A stretch of 7,152 bases of DNA from Methanosarcinales archaeon. GTDB lineage: Archaea > Halobacteriota > Syntropharchaeia > Alkanophagales > Methanospirareceae. The stretch spans positions 915-8,066 of the forward strand of contig JAODGP010000037.1 of the NCBI GenBank assembly GCA_025464345.1, read 5' to 3'. Below, piece after piece: positions 1-6,066 of this stretch (positions within the stretch are counted from its first letter, which is position 1; each line of letters opens with the position of its first letter). The notes beneath the pieces were generated by a model. The model was not told the origin of the DNA. It worked only from the letters and a program-made list of their open reading frames with translations, and did not search any database. The translations under genes and the position numbers were made by a program.

Positions 1-189
1 GGCGCAACCGGTGATGAAAAAGCGGGTATATACCTCTACGGTGCTAACCATTCCGCTGTATCAAATAATATCATATCAAATTGCTATTATGGCATCCACG
101 TGTCTTCGTTATGGTACTGCGACATCAAAGATAATTTCATATCGAACTGCCACAGCGGCATTAAAGTTGGCGATGGACCCGTTTATTAA
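1..189 (+). CDS. C-terminal fragment of a parallel beta-helix repeat (PbH1/NosD-like) protein, 5' end outside window
   Basis: Frame 1 is open from the first base to a TAA at 187-189, giving 62 residues with no start codon needed, so the gene enters from the left. The residues form coils of exactly 22: Gly-Ile at 9-10, 31-32 and 53-54, with asparagine-rich turns NNIISNC (22-28) and DNFISNC (44-50) at the same place in each coil. This spacing is typical of right-handed parallel beta-helix repeats, found in NosD/CASH-type, carbohydrate-active and surface proteins of archaea. The third coil breaks off after about 10 residues, so the natural end may be abrupt or the gene shortened. Substrate and cell location cannot be read from this fragment. 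It converges on the DUF166 gene with 53 bases between. The fold is fairly sure; the function is unknown. Confidence 0.72.
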   Translation, partial: GATGDEKAGIYLYGANHSAVSNNIISNCYYGIHVSSLWYCDIKDNFISNCHSGIKVGDGPVY

Positions 190-195
190 TTTGAT

Positions 196-221
196 GGCAG
201 GCAGGTTCACCCCTGCCCGCC
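196..221. terminator. GC-rich hairpin between convergent genes, possible bidirectional terminator
   Basis: Bases 196-205 and 212-221 form a 10-bp stem with one A·C mismatch (199/218) around a 6-base loop. It lies 6 bases after the beta-helix stop and 21 bases after the DUF166 stop on the other strand. That position suits transcript ends for both genes. Neither side has a long T-run, and archaeal termination depends mainly on T-tracts, so the role is inferred. Confidence 0.35.
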
Positions 222-242
222 GCCAGTATCACCGCTTTCATA

Positions 243-929
243 TTATACCTCATGCAATGCCGATTTCAGTGCATCGCTGAGCAATTCACCTGCACGTTGC
301 ATTATCGGTCTGTCAGGACCCATGTATGCCACGCACTCGTTATCATGCATCTGCCGCACCTGATCCTCAAACGACTTAAGATCATTATAAGACATCCCGC
401 TCAGTCTGGGTGCGATCTTGGATGCGGATCCACAGGGTGTGTCTCTTATCACCCTCACCACTTCTATTATCTTCTTCCTGGCATTGACCTTGACTTCAAA
501 TTTGGGCTTACCAAATGCGGCAGCAAAAGAATTCACAAGCTCATCTTCACTGCTCTCCAGTATGCAGAACGGCTCAGGGAATTCCACATGCACTCCCATC
601 TTCTTCAGTTCCTCCTCTATCGAATACCTGCCCTCCGGTATCAGGTTCGGGTCTTCAATCGGCCATATAACCGCCTTCGCACCCGTCCTTTCCGCTATGA
701 TGGGTACGAGATCACCAGCTTTCGGTAATATCCCGAGCACGAGCAGCAGGTCGCATTCCGCCAAGGGTATATCCTCGGGCATGTCCTTCTCCGGCTCATC
801 AAGCGATACAGAAGCGACTTTCAGGTCATATAAACCCACGATATTCTCTGCAAAATCGCTCGTCGCCAGATGCTCGGCAACCAGTTCACCAAACGATCCG
901 TGATACAGTATATATATCCGTCCTTCCAT
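243..929 (-). CDS. DUF166 family protein of unknown function
   Basis: This 228-residue protein fits the archaeal DUF166 family (COG1810-like) in length and motif order. The N-terminal half looks like an alternating alpha/beta domain: it starts with RIYILYHGSFGE, has a hydrophobic strand at about 60-66 (DLLLVLG), and another at about 85-90. The C-terminal half carries the conserved patches I associate with the family: FCIL with Cys122, FGKPKFEVKV (139-148), RDTPCGSA with Cys166, and ECVAY with Cys199 followed by MQRAG (210-214). The three cysteines could bind a metal or cluster, but that is inference. Some databases have labelled relatives as thymidylate synthase; nothing here supports that activity. 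No signal peptide or membrane segment is visible, so it is probably cytoplasmic. ATG at 929-927 is preceded directly by AGGGGC. A TATA-like element about 34 bases upstream suggests its own promoter. Confidence 0.75.
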   Translation of the reverse strand: MEGRIYILYHGSFGELVAEHLATSDFAENIVGLYDLKVASVSLDEPEKDMPEDIPLAECDLLLVLGILPKAGDLVPIIAERTGAKAVIWPIEDPNLIPEGRYSIEEELKKMGVHVEFPEPFCILESSEDELVNSFAAAFGKPKFEVKVNARKKIIEVVRVIRDTPCGSASKIAPRLSGMSYNDLKSFEDQVRQMHDNECVAYMGPDRPIMQRAGELLSDALKSALHEV

Positions 930-959
930 AGCCCCTAAATATGATCAAAATCTGGCAAT

Positions 960-967
960 ATATTAAA
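960..967 (-). promoter_or_regulatory. Probable TATA box of the DUF166 gene
   Basis: On the minus strand the octamer TTTAATAT is preceded by an A-run resembling a BRE. Its centre is about 34 bases from the ATG at 929. Transcription starting about 25 bases downstream would give a leader of roughly 9 bases, just long enough to hold the AGGGGC before the start. This rests on composition and spacing only. Confidence 0.45.
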
Positions 968-993
968 TTTTTGTACCGGCATCGGTTAAAATT
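966..993. repeat. Interrupted inverted repeat at the DUF166 promoter
   Basis: Outer arms AATTTT (966-971) and AAAATT (988-993) enclose inner arms ACCG (975-978) and CGGT (983-986) around GCAT. The internal bulge is TGT on one side and a single T on the other. The dyad abuts and slightly overlaps the TATA-like element, the usual place for an archaeal operator or BRE-covering repressor site. It is not followed by a T-run on the minus strand, so it fits an upstream-gene terminator less well. Short arms mean chance is possible. Confidence 0.3.
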
Positions 994-1049
994 CATTTCC
1001 AGCAGAGCATCCGCACTTAAGCTGAGATACGCGACATAACTGTGGCTTG

Positions 1050-2117
1050 CTAATCCAGGTATCGCTCAACGTCTTTATAATCGAACTCTTCGGTCTCAAG
1101 CACGTTATTTACAAAGTTGAACAGCTTCGCTCTTGTCTCCTCAGAGATATCGGGATACCACACGGGAGAAGCAACCACGAGCCCGCGGAACGCATAAAAC
1201 GGCTGTATCACCTCCAGCAGTTCGCTATCGCCCGTCTCAGCCAGGTATACATCGAAGAACAGGTTGTACAACCGTCTGAAATCCCTGTCTATACACTCAC
1301 CATCGGTCTTCAATAGCCCGAAGAAGATGTAATTTATGCTCATCGCAGTGATATCGTCCGCAGCTTCGCCCCATTCGCCTCTACTACGATCCAGCAGTGT
1401 GAAATCCGTACCCGTCCGGAACATTATATTCCATGGATGGAAATCGCCATGCACCATGCAAAGCCGATCCGTCTTGTTCTTCAGTTTCCAGCGCCATTCG
1501 ATACACCGTTTCTCTATATCCATCAGCTTCGTTATGTACTTCGCGGGATAGCTGTCGGTAAGCCCGAATATGCACTCGCTATGACCGACCAGTTCTCTTA
1601 TCCGGCGTATGTATAACTTAGCATCCTCCCGCTTCTCTGCGTGTATACCGGCGAGGTAGGAAGCCAGAGCCTCCACTCGCTTCTCGTCCTCCTCTCTCAG
1701 TCTCGCGCCCCCTCTCAATCTCTCAAGGTCTTTTACGTACTCTGAACCTTCCACCTTCTCGCACAGAATGAAATATTCAACGGCGTCACCTGCGGATTTC
1801 AATCGCCCATCTGCTGTGAAATAGCCCACATCGAGCGCTCTCACATGCCCCGGCAGTGAATTGAACGCATGATACTGCCATATCAATATTTGAGCGCGAT
1901 CCGAGAGATACTCGTGTCCGAACCCGTCTTCACCCCGCAGCGAGGATATGACGACCTCCTTACGCGCTCCTCCTGCGGTCTCAAAAGTGACGAAGTAGGG
2001 CTTACCATAACCGAAGCCTTTTATCTCCTCCTCTCGCCCTCCCGCTTCTTTTATGCTCAATATCCGCAGAGAAGTACCCAGTCGCTCCTTCAGGTATCTT
2101 TCTATCTCCTCTTTCAT
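1050..2117 (-). CDS. APH-fold (aminoglycoside/choline kinase-like) small-molecule phosphotransferase
   Basis: This 355-residue protein carries the APH-family catalytic loop VHGDFHPWN at 222-230, with Asp225 as probable catalytic base and Asn230 as probable Mg ligand. It is followed by LLDRSRGEWGEAADDI (241-256), where Asp243 sits at the metal-binding DFG-equivalent and the Asp-Asp at 254-255 matches the usual family ending. The N-lobe is less conserved: strands around residues 40-60 (YFVTFE, KEVVIS) could hold the ATP-binding lysine at Lys53, and Glu69 or a nearby acidic residue could pair with it. The family transfers ATP phosphate to small hydroxylated substrates such as choline, methylthioribose, homoserine, sugars or antibiotics; the substrate here cannot be told. 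No membrane segment is seen. The gene diverges from HMG-CoA synthase across 50 bases and lies upstream of DUF166 on the same strand. It ends in TAG. Drug resistance is not implied. Confidence 0.78.
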   Translation of the reverse strand: MKEEIERYLKERLGTSLRILSIKEAGGREEEIKGFGYGKPYFVTFETAGGARKEVVISSLRGEDGFGHEYLSDRAQILIWQYHAFNSLPGHVRALDVGYFTADGRLKSAGDAVEYFILCEKVEGSEYVKDLERLRGGARLREEDEKRVEALASYLAGIHAEKREDAKLYIRRIRELVGHSECIFGLTDSYPAKYITKLMDIEKRCIEWRWKLKNKTDRLCMVHGDFHPWNIMFRTGTDFTLLDRSRGEWGEAADDITAMSINYIFFGLLKTDGECIDRDFRRLYNLFFDVYLAETGDSELLEVIQPFYAFRGLVVASPVWYPDISEETRAKLFNFVNNVLETEEFDYKDVERYLD

Positions 2118-2119
2118 GC

Positions 2120-2130
2120 TTATTTATATG
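2120..2130 (+). promoter_or_regulatory. Probable TATA box of the HMG-CoA synthase/thiolase operon
   Basis: TTATTTATATG contains the octamer TTTATATG (2123-2130), close to the archaeal TATA consensus. The same octamer occurs upstream of cdc6 at 4388-4395. A start about 25 bases downstream (near 2151) would leave a leader of about 16 bases before the ATG at 2168. On the other strand this element lies too close to the APH start to serve that gene. Confidence 0.5.
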
Positions 2131-2142
2131 TTGTTCCTGAAC

Positions 2143-2156
2143 TTGTTTATTACTTA
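2143..2156 (-). promoter_or_regulatory. Weak TATA-like element for the APH-fold gene
   Basis: On the minus strand an AT-rich stretch containing TAATAAA is centred about 32 bases from the APH ATG at 2117, the right distance for a near-leaderless archaeal transcript. The match to consensus is poor. It is proposed mainly because the 50-base divergent spacer holds no better candidate. Confidence 0.25.
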
Positions 2157-2167
2157 ATGAAGATGAA

Positions 2168-3205
2168 ATGACAGGGATAGTTTCGTATGGGGTTTATGTA
2201 CCTTCGTACAGGATACGCGTGGAGGATATAGCGAAGCAATGGGGAGAAGACCCTGAGATAATAAAATCAGGACTGATGGTGGAGAAGAAGTCTGTACCAG
2301 ACCTTGATGAGGACACAGTAACCATGTCAGTTGAAGCTGCTCGAACTGCGATACTGCGTGCGGGTCTCAATCCTGCGGATATAGGTGCCATTTACGTGGG
2401 CTCGGAGAGCCATCCTTACGCCGTGAAGCCGACAGCAACCATTGTTGGTGCGGCAATCGGTGCATCTAACACTTTTACCGCTGCGGACTTCGAGTTCGCA
2501 TGCAAGGCAGGAACAGCAGCCATACAGACATGTATGGGATTAGTGGCGCTGAAGAAGATCAAATATGGACTGGCAATAGGCGCTGATGTCGCGCAGGCGA
2601 GTCCGGGTGATGCCTTAGAGTATACTGCAGGAGCGGGCAGTGCAGCATATATCATCGGTGATGAGAATGTAATAGCAGAGATAGATGATTTCGCGTCTTT
2701 CACTTCCGATACACCCGATTTCTGGCGACGTGACCTGCAGAAGTATCCGTCTCATGGTGGTAGATTCACCGGCGAGCCCGCTTATTTCCGGCATATCATA
2801 TCAGCCACGAAGGAATTGATGGCTAAAACTGGACTGCAGCCCGCTGATTTCGATTACGTCGTATTCCACCAGCCGAACGGCAAGTTCCCACTGAAAGCGG
2901 CGAAGAGCCTTGGATTCAACGCAGAACAGTTAAAGCCCGGTCTGATGGTCGCTCATATCGGCAATACGTACTCGGCTTCATCGCTTATCGGGCTTGCTGC
3001 GGTTCTTGATCACGCACTGCCGGGGCAGCGGATACTTATGACCTCTTTTGGCTCTGGTGCGGGCTCTGATTCATTCGCTATCACCGTTACCGACGGTATC
3101 GAGACGGTGCGGGATAATGCACCGCGGGTAGAAGATTTACTCACACATGTCAGATATGTGGACTATGCGGGTTATGCTAAACATCAGGGTATGATAAGGA
3201 TGTGA
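2168..3205 (+). CDS. Hydroxymethylglutaryl-CoA synthase, archaeal type
   Basis: This enzyme condenses acetyl-CoA with acetoacetyl-CoA to HMG-CoA, the second step towards mevalonate and archaeal isoprenoid lipids. At 345 residues it matches the archaeal family length (about 345-350). It opens with the family-typical GIVSYGVYVPSYRI. Expected catalytic residues are present: Glu80 in GSESHP, nucleophile Cys112 in FACKAGTAA, His234 in VFHQPNGKFP, and Asn266 in HIGNTYSASS. The late SFGSGAGSDSF (293-303) is the usual thiolase-superfamily glycine turn. ATG 2168 is the only sensible start: no in-frame upstream start exists, and this start gives the family N-terminus. A five-codon minimal frame (ATG AAG ATG AAA TGA, 2157-2171) overlaps it. 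The thiolase follows after 3 bases, so the two are surely co-transcribed. Archaeal HMGCS is known to form a complex with thiolase and a DUF35 protein; no DUF35 gene is next to it here. Confidence 0.95.
   Translation: MTGIVSYGVYVPSYRIRVEDIAKQWGEDPEIIKSGLMVEKKSVPDLDEDTVTMSVEAARTAILRAGLNPADIGAIYVGSESHPYAVKPTATIVGAAIGASNTFTAADFEFACKAGTAAIQTCMGLVALKKIKYGLAIGADVAQASPGDALEYTAGAGSAAYIIGDENVIAEIDDFASFTSDTPDFWRRDLQKYPSHGGRFTGEPAYFRHIISATKELMAKTGLQPADFDYVVFHQPNGKFPLKAAKSLGFNAEQLKPGLMVAHIGNTYSASSLIGLAAVLDHALPGQRILMTSFGSGAGSDSFAITVTDGIETVRDNAPRVEDLLTHVRYVDYAGYAKHQGMIRM
3198..3205 (+). promoter_or_regulatory. Shine-Dalgarno-like site of the thiolase, overlapping the HMGCS stop
   Basis: GGATGTGA differs at one base from GGAGGTGA, the complement of the archaeal 16S 3' tail, and includes the HMGCS stop codon. 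It ends 3 bases before the thiolase ATG at 3209. This points to re-initiation by the same ribosomes and supports that start. Confidence 0.5.
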
Positions 3206-3208
3206 GAA

Positions 3209-4372
3209 ATGAGAGAAGTAGCGATAATAGGTATCGGGAACACCAGATTTGGTGAGCTCTGGGACAGGTCTTTCCGTGATATAGCGGTAGAAGCGGGAGT
3301 TAGGGCGATAGAAGATGCGGGCATAAGCGGAGATGAAGTGGAAGCGCTTTACGGTGGCAATATGTCTGCCGGCAGGTTTGTGGAGCAGGAGCACATAGGT
3401 GCGCTAATCGCAGATTATTCCGGTCTGGCGAGCCTGCATATACCGGCAACGCGAGTGGAGGCAGCCTGCGCGTCCGGTGGGCTTGCATTGCATCTGGCAT
3501 TCCTCGCAGTCGCCTCCGGGTGGTATGATATCGTGATAGCAGCAGGAGTGGAGAAGATGACAGATGTGAGTGAAGATATAGCAAATGACCTGCTCCTGTC
3601 TTCGGTGGATCGTGAATGGGAGGCTATCTGCGGCGCCACACTGCCGGCACTATTCGCTCAGATGGCGAGAGCGCACATGGAGAAATACGGCACCACCGAG
3701 GAGCAGATGGCGAAGGTGGCGGCTAAGAACCATGCCAATGCGGTTCATAACCCGATAGCGCAGTATCGGCGACCATTATCCATAGATGCTGTGCTGGCAT
3801 CACCGGTCGTTGCCGAGCCACTACACATGTTAGATTGCTCAAGCATAGCAGATGGCGCCTCTGCGGTCGTCCTCTGCCCGGCTGAGGATGCAAGGCGATA
3901 TACCGATTCACCGGTATATGTGAAAGCTTCTGTTCAGGCGAGTGACAGTATCGCACTTCACGACCGCAGGGAGATCACAACGATGGATGCAACAGTATTT
4001 GCAGCACGAGAGGCATATAAGCGCGCTTCTGTTGAACCTTCCGGGATATCAGTTGCCGAGGTGCATGATTCATACACAATCGCGGAGATAATAGCGATAG
4101 AGGATCTGGGCTTCTTTGATAAGGGTAAAGGCGGTGTAGCGACTTTAGAAGGTGAGACGGAAATAGGCGGTAAGATCCCGATAAATCCCTCCGGCGGGTT
4201 GAAAGCGTGTGGTCATCCACTTGGCGCGACCGGTATAAGGCAGGTCACGGAGATTGTTACACAACTGAGGGGCGAAGCAGGTAAGCGTCAGGTACCCGAC
4301 GCCAGCACAGGCTTAGCCCACAATATAGGTGGCACGGGTGGTACCGCAATCGTCCATATACTATCCACGTGA
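3209..4372 (+). CDS. Acetyl-CoA acetyltransferase (thiolase), archaeal SCP-x-like type
   Basis: It is predicted to condense two acetyl-CoA to acetoacetyl-CoA and pass it to HMG-CoA synthase. The length of 387 residues and overall pattern match the archaeal thiolases paired with HMGCS. Visible active-site features are nucleophile Cys87 in EAACASGG, His286 in EVHDSYT, and His336 in LKACGHPLGATG. The C-terminus HNIGGTGGTAIVHIL (371-385) is typical of archaeal and SCP-x-type thiolases rather than bacterial biosynthetic ones, which end with a CxGGG motif. The start MREVAIIGIGNTRFG is the normal family N-terminus. The gene follows HMGCS by 3 bases, matching the known complex in which the two enzymes channel acetoacetyl-CoA. 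The bridging DUF35 protein, often encoded directly downstream, is absent: 78 AT-rich bases and then cdc6 follow. Confidence 0.92.
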   Translation: MREVAIIGIGNTRFGELWDRSFRDIAVEAGVRAIEDAGISGDEVEALYGGNMSAGRFVEQEHIGALIADYSGLASLHIPATRVEAACASGGLALHLAFLAVASGWYDIVIAAGVEKMTDVSEDIANDLLLSSVDREWEAICGATLPALFAQMARAHMEKYGTTEEQMAKVAAKNHANAVHNPIAQYRRPLSIDAVLASPVVAEPLHMLDCSSIADGASAVVLCPAEDARRYTDSPVYVKASVQASDSIALHDRREITTMDATVFAAREAYKRASVEPSGISVAEVHDSYTIAEIIAIEDLGFFDKGKGGVATLEGETEIGGKIPINPSGGLKACGHPLGATGIRQVTEIVTQLRGEAGKRQVPDASTGLAHNIGGTGGTAIVHILST

Positions 4373-4387
4373 GTGCGTACCATTACA

Positions 4388-4395
4388 TTTATATG
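4388..4395 (+). promoter_or_regulatory. TATA-like box upstream of cdc6 (distal)
   Basis: TTTATATG, identical to the octamer before HMG-CoA synthase, is centred about 59 bases before the cdc6 ATG. Use of this site would give a leader of about 34 bases. A second, closer TATA-like element lies downstream, so which one drives cdc6 is open. Confidence 0.4.
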
Positions 4396-4423
4396 CAGTA
4401 CCTGACTTCTATTACATTACTTA

Positions 4424-4431
4424 TTTTAATA
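4424..4431 (+). promoter_or_regulatory. TATA-like box upstream of cdc6 (proximal, leaderless spacing)
   Basis: TTTTAATA is centred about 23-24 bases before the ATG at 4451. This is the spacing seen in leaderless archaeal transcripts, and there is no good Shine-Dalgarno sequence before that ATG. The surrounding 78-base spacer (4373-4450) is otherwise AT-rich, with repeated short ATTACA words. I see no origin recognition box or gene in it. Confidence 0.4.
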
Positions 4432-4450
4432 TTGGTGCACATTTATAGGA

Positions 4451-5674
4451 ATGGAGATGGACAATCTGTTTGAGGGTTTGGTGGAAGGTGGCAGAATATT
4501 CGCAAACAAGGAAGTGCTTCGCCCTACGTACATACCGGAGAACCTGCCACACCGGGATAAGCAGATAAAGCATCTTGCTAACATACTATCCGCGGTACTC
4601 AGGGGTGAGACACCGTCAAATATAATGATTTATGGTAAGACAGGTACGGGCAAGACCGCAACGGTGAAGTATGTGAGCAAGGAGCTGGAGGCGATGGGGC
4701 GGAAGATGGGCAGCAGATGCTCGCTGATTTATATCAATGGCGAAGTCTTTGACACCCAGTATCGAATTTTTGCTTATCTCGCTCGGTTCTTTAATAAACG
4801 TGTGCCCATGATCGGCTGGCCTACCGACATGGTGTATTCTGAGTTCAAAGCCGGGGTTGATACTGAGAAGCGCTACGTGATTGTCATACTGGACGAGGTG
4901 GACAGGCTGGCGGGCAAGGGCGACGGTGTATTATACAGCCTCTCCAGGATAAACAGCGAATTGAACAATGCGAGGGTGAGCATGATCGGTATATCGAACG
5001 ATTTGACCTTTACCGAGCTCCTTGATCAGCGGATCAGGTCATCACTTGGCGAGGAGGAGATAGTATTCCCGCCTTATAACGCCGCACAACTGCAGGACAT
5101 ATTGAGTGAACGTGCGGAGATAGCATTCAACGAGTCGGTGCTTGATGACTCGGTTATACCGCTATGCGCGGCATTCGCGGCACAGGAGCATGGTGATGCG
5201 AGACGTGCTCTCGATCTGCTTCGTGTCTCAGGTGAGATTGCGGAACGCGCAGGCAGTCCGAAGGTGCTGGAAGCGCATGTGCGTGAGGCAAGTGAGCGGA
5301 TAGAGGCAAACAGGATAGAGGAGGTGGTGAAGACCCTGCCACTGCAATCGAAGATAGTGCTGAGCAGTATAGTCTTACTGGGCAGGGAGAGGAATAAGAA
5401 GCGATTCTCCAGCGGTGAAGTATACAACATGTATCGGCGTTCCTGCAATTTCCTGGGTATGGAGCCGTTGACACAGCGCAGGGTCACCGATCTGGTATCT
5501 GAACTGGATATTCTCGGCTTGATAAATGCGGTGATAGTGAGTAAAGGTAGATACGGGCGTACAAAGGAGATATCGTTGAGTGTACCGGAATCGAGTGTGC
5601 AGCCGGTACTGATGGGTGATTATAAACTTAAGGCATTAGCCAATATAAGAGTGAAGACGCAAATGACATTGTAG
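4451..5674 (+). CDS. cdc6: Orc1/Cdc6 family replication initiator
   Basis: This AAA+ initiator binds origin DNA and loads the MCM helicase. Of usual length at 407 residues, it shows the parts in order: the N-terminal LPHRDKQI (32-39), Walker A GKTGTGKT (62-69), Walker B VILDEVDRL (145-153) with Asp148 and Glu149, sensor 1 GISNDL (180-185) with Asn183, an arginine-finger region DQRIRSSLG (192-200), and sensor 2 HGDARRALDLLR (247-258). A winged-helix DNA-binding domain runs from about 295 to 385, with wing motif GRYGRTKEISL (366-376). All catalytic residues look intact. ATG 4451 gives MEMDNLF; the in-frame ATG at 4457 is an equal alternative. The L7Ae gene starts 11 bases after the TAG stop, so initiator and ribosomal genes probably share a transcript. 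Archaeal origins often lie beside orc1/cdc6, but no origin boxes are visible here. Confidence 0.96.
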   Translation: MEMDNLFEGLVEGGRIFANKEVLRPTYIPENLPHRDKQIKHLANILSAVLRGETPSNIMIYGKTGTGKTATVKYVSKELEAMGRKMGSRCSLIYINGEVFDTQYRIFAYLARFFNKRVPMIGWPTDMVYSEFKAGVDTEKRYVIVILDEVDRLAGKGDGVLYSLSRINSELNNARVSMIGISNDLTFTELLDQRIRSSLGEEEIVFPPYNAAQLQDILSERAEIAFNESVLDDSVIPLCAAFAAQEHGDARRALDLLRVSGEIAERAGSPKVLEAHVREASERIEANRIEEVVKTLPLQSKIVLSSIVLLGRERNKKRFSSGEVYNMYRRSCNFLGMEPLTQRRVTDLVSELDILGLINAVIVSKGRYGRTKEISLSVPESSVQPVLMGDYKLKALANIRVKTQMTL

Positions 5675-5682
5675 GGGGATGA
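5675..5682 (+). promoter_or_regulatory. Shine-Dalgarno site of L7Ae
   Basis: GGGGATGA begins right after the cdc6 TAG and ends 3 bases before the L7Ae ATG at 5686. It is a near match to GGAGGTGA and one of the strongest ribosome sites in the window, allowing L7Ae to be translated independently of cdc6 on a shared mRNA. Confidence 0.5.
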
Positions 5683-5685
5683 AAG

Positions 5686-6066
5686 ATGGAAGAGGGAAAG
5701 AAACTGTATGTCAGGTTTGAAGTGCCGGAAGAGTTGCAGAGTAAGTCCTTAGAGGCGCTTGAGATAGCACGCAGTACCGGAAGTATAAAGAAGGGCACGA
5801 ACGAGACGACGAAGATAGTGGAGCGGGGTATGGCTGAGCTGGTGATTATAGGCGAGGATGTCAATCCTGAGGAGATAGTGATGCATCTGCCACCGTTGTG
5901 CGAGGAGAAGGGTATACCTTACACCTATGTAAAGAGTCAGCGCGAGCTGGGGGTCGCATGCGGTATAAGGAAGGGTTGCGCCTCTGCTGCCATCGTGGAC
6001 CCCGGTGAAGCGAAGGAGATGGTGAAGGAGATAATAGAAGAACTGGAGCGGATAAGTAAGGGATGA
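5686..6066 (+). CDS. rpl7ae: Ribosomal protein L7Ae (eL8), kink-turn RNA-binding protein
   Basis: L7Ae binds kink-turns in 23S rRNA, box C/D and H/ACA guide RNAs and RNase P RNA, so it serves ribosomes, RNA modification and tRNA processing. At 126 residues it is close to the usual 115-125. The RNA-contacting helix is intact in KKGTNETTK (35-43). It is followed by the family signature ERGMAELVIIGEDVNPEEIV (46-65), LPPLCEEKGIPYTYV (68-82) and the recognition loop LGVACGI (88-94). It starts with a good ribosome site just after cdc6 and overlaps S28e by 4 bases (ATGA), showing translational coupling. Archaeal L7Ae is known to control its own mRNA through a leader kink-turn. The 11-base gap has no room for one, and I find none clearly in the cdc6 3' end. 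Confidence 0.96.
   Translation: MEEGKKLYVRFEVPEELQSKSLEALEIARSTGSIKKGTNETTKIVERGMAELVIIGEDVNPEEIVMHLPPLCEEKGIPYTYVKSQRELGVACGIRKGCASAAIVDPGEAKEMVKEIIEELERISKG

Noticed and set aside
252..903. Long plus-strand frames opposite the DUF166 gene (252-728 and 418-903)
   Set aside because: They lie entirely antisense to a well-supported family protein, have low-complexity shadow-like composition (Ser or His/Arg rich) and show no recognisable domain.
243..929. Thymidylate synthase label for the DUF166 protein
   Set aside because: Neither ThyA nor ThyX active-site motifs are visible; the label is a legacy annotation of relatives.
930..1049. Hidden tRNA, box C/D RNA or small gene in the spacer between the two minus-strand genes
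   Set aside because: I see no cloverleaf arms, T-loop word or paired C and D boxes, and no open frame with a ribosome site; only promoter-like and dyad sequence.
1050..2117. Antibiotic-resistance role for the APH-fold protein
   Set aside because: Only general APH-family motifs are visible and the context is core archaeal. The family covers many metabolic kinases.
4373..4450. Possible replication origin beside cdc6
   Set aside because: The spacer is AT-rich and has short ATTACA repeats, but it is only 78 bases, with no visible origin recognition box dyad or G-run. A neighbouring origin outside the window stays possible.
5620..5690. Kink-turn in the mRNA before L7Ae for self-regulation
   Set aside because: There are UGA and GA words near the start, but I could not pair them into a stem-bulge-stem with tandem G·A pairs. 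The gap itself is too short.
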